Assembly: GCF_036499745.1 (NCBI RefSeq)
Contig: NZ_DASYDG010000018.1
Span: forward strand, 1-64,000
Direction: 5' to 3'
DNA from: Pinirhizobacter sp036499745
GTDB taxonomy: Bacteria > Pseudomonadota > Gammaproteobacteria > Xanthomonadales > Rhodanobacteraceae
Length of the DNA stretch: 64,000 bases
A program made the translations under genes and the position numbers. Below the pieces are notes generated by a model. The model ran no database searches and was not told the DNA's origin. It saw only the letters and a list, made by a program, of their open reading frames with translations. Within the stretch, counting starts at the first letter, position 1. The number at the start of each line of letters is the position of its first letter. Of the stretch, positions 63,113 through 64,000 are shown one piece after another.

Positions 63113-63685
63113 TCAATGGCCGGAGGCGACCAGCCAGAAAGCGCGGAATCCTGCTTCGGCATATTCCGGTGCCTTATCCGGGTAAGCCGCCATGAACTCG
63201 ATCGTGGTGTCCGCCAGCGACGTCATGATCGCTCCCACGAATCGTTCGCCCTGGGCCGCCATCGGACCTGCGGCGGTGACCTCACCCAGGGCCACGGTGA
63301 TGGCGTTGAAAGCCGCCGAGCCCGTGGCCCGGGTCTCAGGCGTGACCTTGTCCGACAGGGTGAGCTTGGCCATCACCTTGCGTTCGTGCGGATGGGCCAG
63401 GCCCCAGGCCACATACCCCGACCAGGCATGGCGCGCCCGTTCCTCCAGGCTTGCCATTGCCGGATACCCGCCCAGCATGGCCAGCCGCAGGCCATCCTTC
63501 AGCTCCAGGTAAAGCTCGTTCAGCAGCACATCCTTGCTGGCGAAATAGGTGAACAAGGTACCTTCGGCCACCCCCGCCTCCCGCGCGATCCGCGCCGTCG
63601 GCGCCGACAGGCCAAGCTCACCCATGACCCGCGAAGCGGCGGCGAGAATGGCATTGCGCTTGTCGGTACTACGGGGACGGGCCAT
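63113..63685 (-). CDS. TetR/AcrR family transcriptional regulator
   Basis: A 190-residue regulator with an N-terminal HTH: RNAILAAASRVMGELGLSAP, then ARIAREAGVAEGTLFTYFAS, and the KDVLLNELYLELKDGL helix. The C-terminal ligand domain is variable. It is followed on the same strand by the SDR and oxidoreductase genes, with 65 nt between, in which one of two similar palindromes lies; the other (63701-63714) is 15 nt before its own start, so it probably represses itself and the enzymes. The ligand would be the substrate of those enzymes. Confidence 0.92.
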   Translation of the reverse strand: MARPRSTDKRNAILAAASRVMGELGLSAPTARIAREAGVAEGTLFTYFASKDVLLNELYLELKDGLRLAMLGGYPAMASLEERARHAWSGYVAWGLAHPHERKVMAKLTLSDKVTPETRATGSAAFNAITVALGEVTAAGPMAAQGERFVGAIMTSLADTTIEFMAAYPDKAPEYAEAGFRAFWLVASGH

Positions 63686-63700
63686 GAGGCATTAATTAAG

Positions 63701-63714
63701 TGAGTGTGTACTCA
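63701..63714. promoter_or_regulatory. TetR-type operator in front of tetR
   Basis: TGAGT (63701-63705) and ACTCA (63710-63714) around a 4-nt spacer. The geometry is the same as at 63069-63086 (5-bp core arms, 4-nt spacer), which supports autoregulation. Confidence 0.7.
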
Positions 63715-63743
63715 ATCATATAGCCGACATCCCACCATTGCAA

Positions 63744-63832
63744 GACCCCGAGCATTAGGGGTCAGAGTCATTTATGGGAGGAGGCGCCAGCAGGGTTCGA
63801 TTACGGCTCTGACCCCTTAGGCTTTGACCCCT
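63744..63832. repeat. REP-like inverted repeats of GGGGTCAGAG type
   Basis: AGGGGTCAGAG (63757-63767) is matched by its exact complement at 63807-63817, and by a near copy, CTTTGACCCCT, at 63822-63832. A smaller stem, GACCCC with GGGGTC (63744-63763), overlaps the first. Sequences of this kind flank REP-associated transposases (RAYT, Y1 type) in Xanthomonadales and other Gammaproteobacteria. No transposase is in view. Confidence 0.6.
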
Positions 63833-63874
63833 TGGGCTTTGGGTTGATTGAGGGCTCCGAAAGCTATCTAATGC

Positions 63875-63890
63875 GCGTAAACGTTTACGC
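63875..63890. promoter_or_regulatory. Perfect palindrome of LacI/GalR-operator type
   Basis: GCGTAAACGTTTACGC is a 16-bp perfect palindrome with the central CG and flanking TAAAC/GTTTA found in sites of LacI-family regulators. It lies 77 nt before the ATG at 63967, so that gene is likely controlled by a sugar-type repressor coded elsewhere. Confidence 0.7.
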
Positions 63891-63966
63891 CCGTGCCGTC
63901 TCCAGGCGAGCATGGCCAAGCGCGCCCCTTTTGCTGGCGCCATTTTTTTGCAGGTCCGTCCGCCGA

Positions 63967-64000
63967 ATGAAAAGCCCCGCCGAGATCGACGCCCTCATCG
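63967..64000 (+). CDS. Start of an unidentified gene (cut by window end)
   Basis: An ATG at 63967 opens MKSPAEIDALI and runs off the window. No clear ribosome site is seen. Another frame from an ATG at 63911 is also open, so the choice is not certain. The LacI-type palindrome upstream points to carbohydrate use, but eleven residues do not identify the product. Confidence 0.35.
   Translation, partial: MKSPAEIDALI

Noticed and set aside
63755..63943. Minus-strand frame of 62 residues at the REP-like element
   Set aside because: It is made mostly of the repeat arms and the palindrome and has no protein-like pattern.

Overview
The window joins two unlike pieces of bacterial DNA. Positions 1 to about 4.9 kb carry a set of secreted lipoproteins (one with an Ig-like domain and a heme-binding CxxCH motif), a rhomboid-like membrane protein, a Cys-rich Sel1-repeat protein and an ExbB/TolQ protein. 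The style suggests a myxobacterium-like organism (Myxococcota). From the second half of exbD (about 4.9 kb) to the end, the genes look like a high-GC gammaproteobacterium of the Xanthomonadales (Rhodanobacteraceae; Luteibacter or Dyella-like): ExbD2 followed by pdxJ, a CrbS-type symporter-kinase, acs with a LuxR-type regulator, a DcaP-like porin, split RHS proteins and an LktA-type giant adhesin. I read the join, inside exbD near 4887-4934, as a probable assembly chimera. That is inferred from family knowledge and was not tested by a search.

Layout of the second piece. 5.3-10.4 kb: pdxJ, an Sfp-type phosphopantetheinyl transferase and a divergent hybrid sensor kinase with a sodium:solute symporter N-terminus. 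10.5-14.9 kb: a DUF899 protein, a glutathione S-transferase, an SDR with a divergent ArsR-type repressor, and a SulP transporter. 14.9-20.7 kb: a Tat-exported TraB/GumN-like protein, a GH76 mannanase-like enzyme, an exported alpha/beta hydrolase and two small AT-richer genes. 20.7-26.7 kb: response regulator and acs in one operon, then a divergent porin and an MHS-family transporter. With the kinase at 6.9 kb these form a plausible acetate and organic-acid uptake unit.

26.7-36.2 kb is accessory DNA. A run of stem-loops leads into a small gene with a HEPN-type RNxxxH motif. After it comes a polymorphic toxin locus: a 1,814-residue RHS/Fn3 shell, a separate RHS-core protein ending in a deaminase-like toxin, a DUF416 protein as likely immunity, and AT-richer remains of older modules (a headless Ntox50-like tip coupled by ATGA to a small likely immunity gene, and a frameshifted ComJ-like gene).

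36.2-41.6 kb: a small membrane protein, a beta-carbonic anhydrase, a Ser/Thr kinase with TPRs tail-to-tail with an ECF43-like sigma factor, and a SapC protein. 41.8-61.1 kb is a two-partner secretion operon: a 5,909-residue LktA-type adhesin and its TpsB transporter. 61.1-64 kb: a VOC protein, then a TetR-SDR-oxidoreductase unit with two matching operators, a REP-like repeat, a perfect LacI-type palindrome and the first codons of one more gene.
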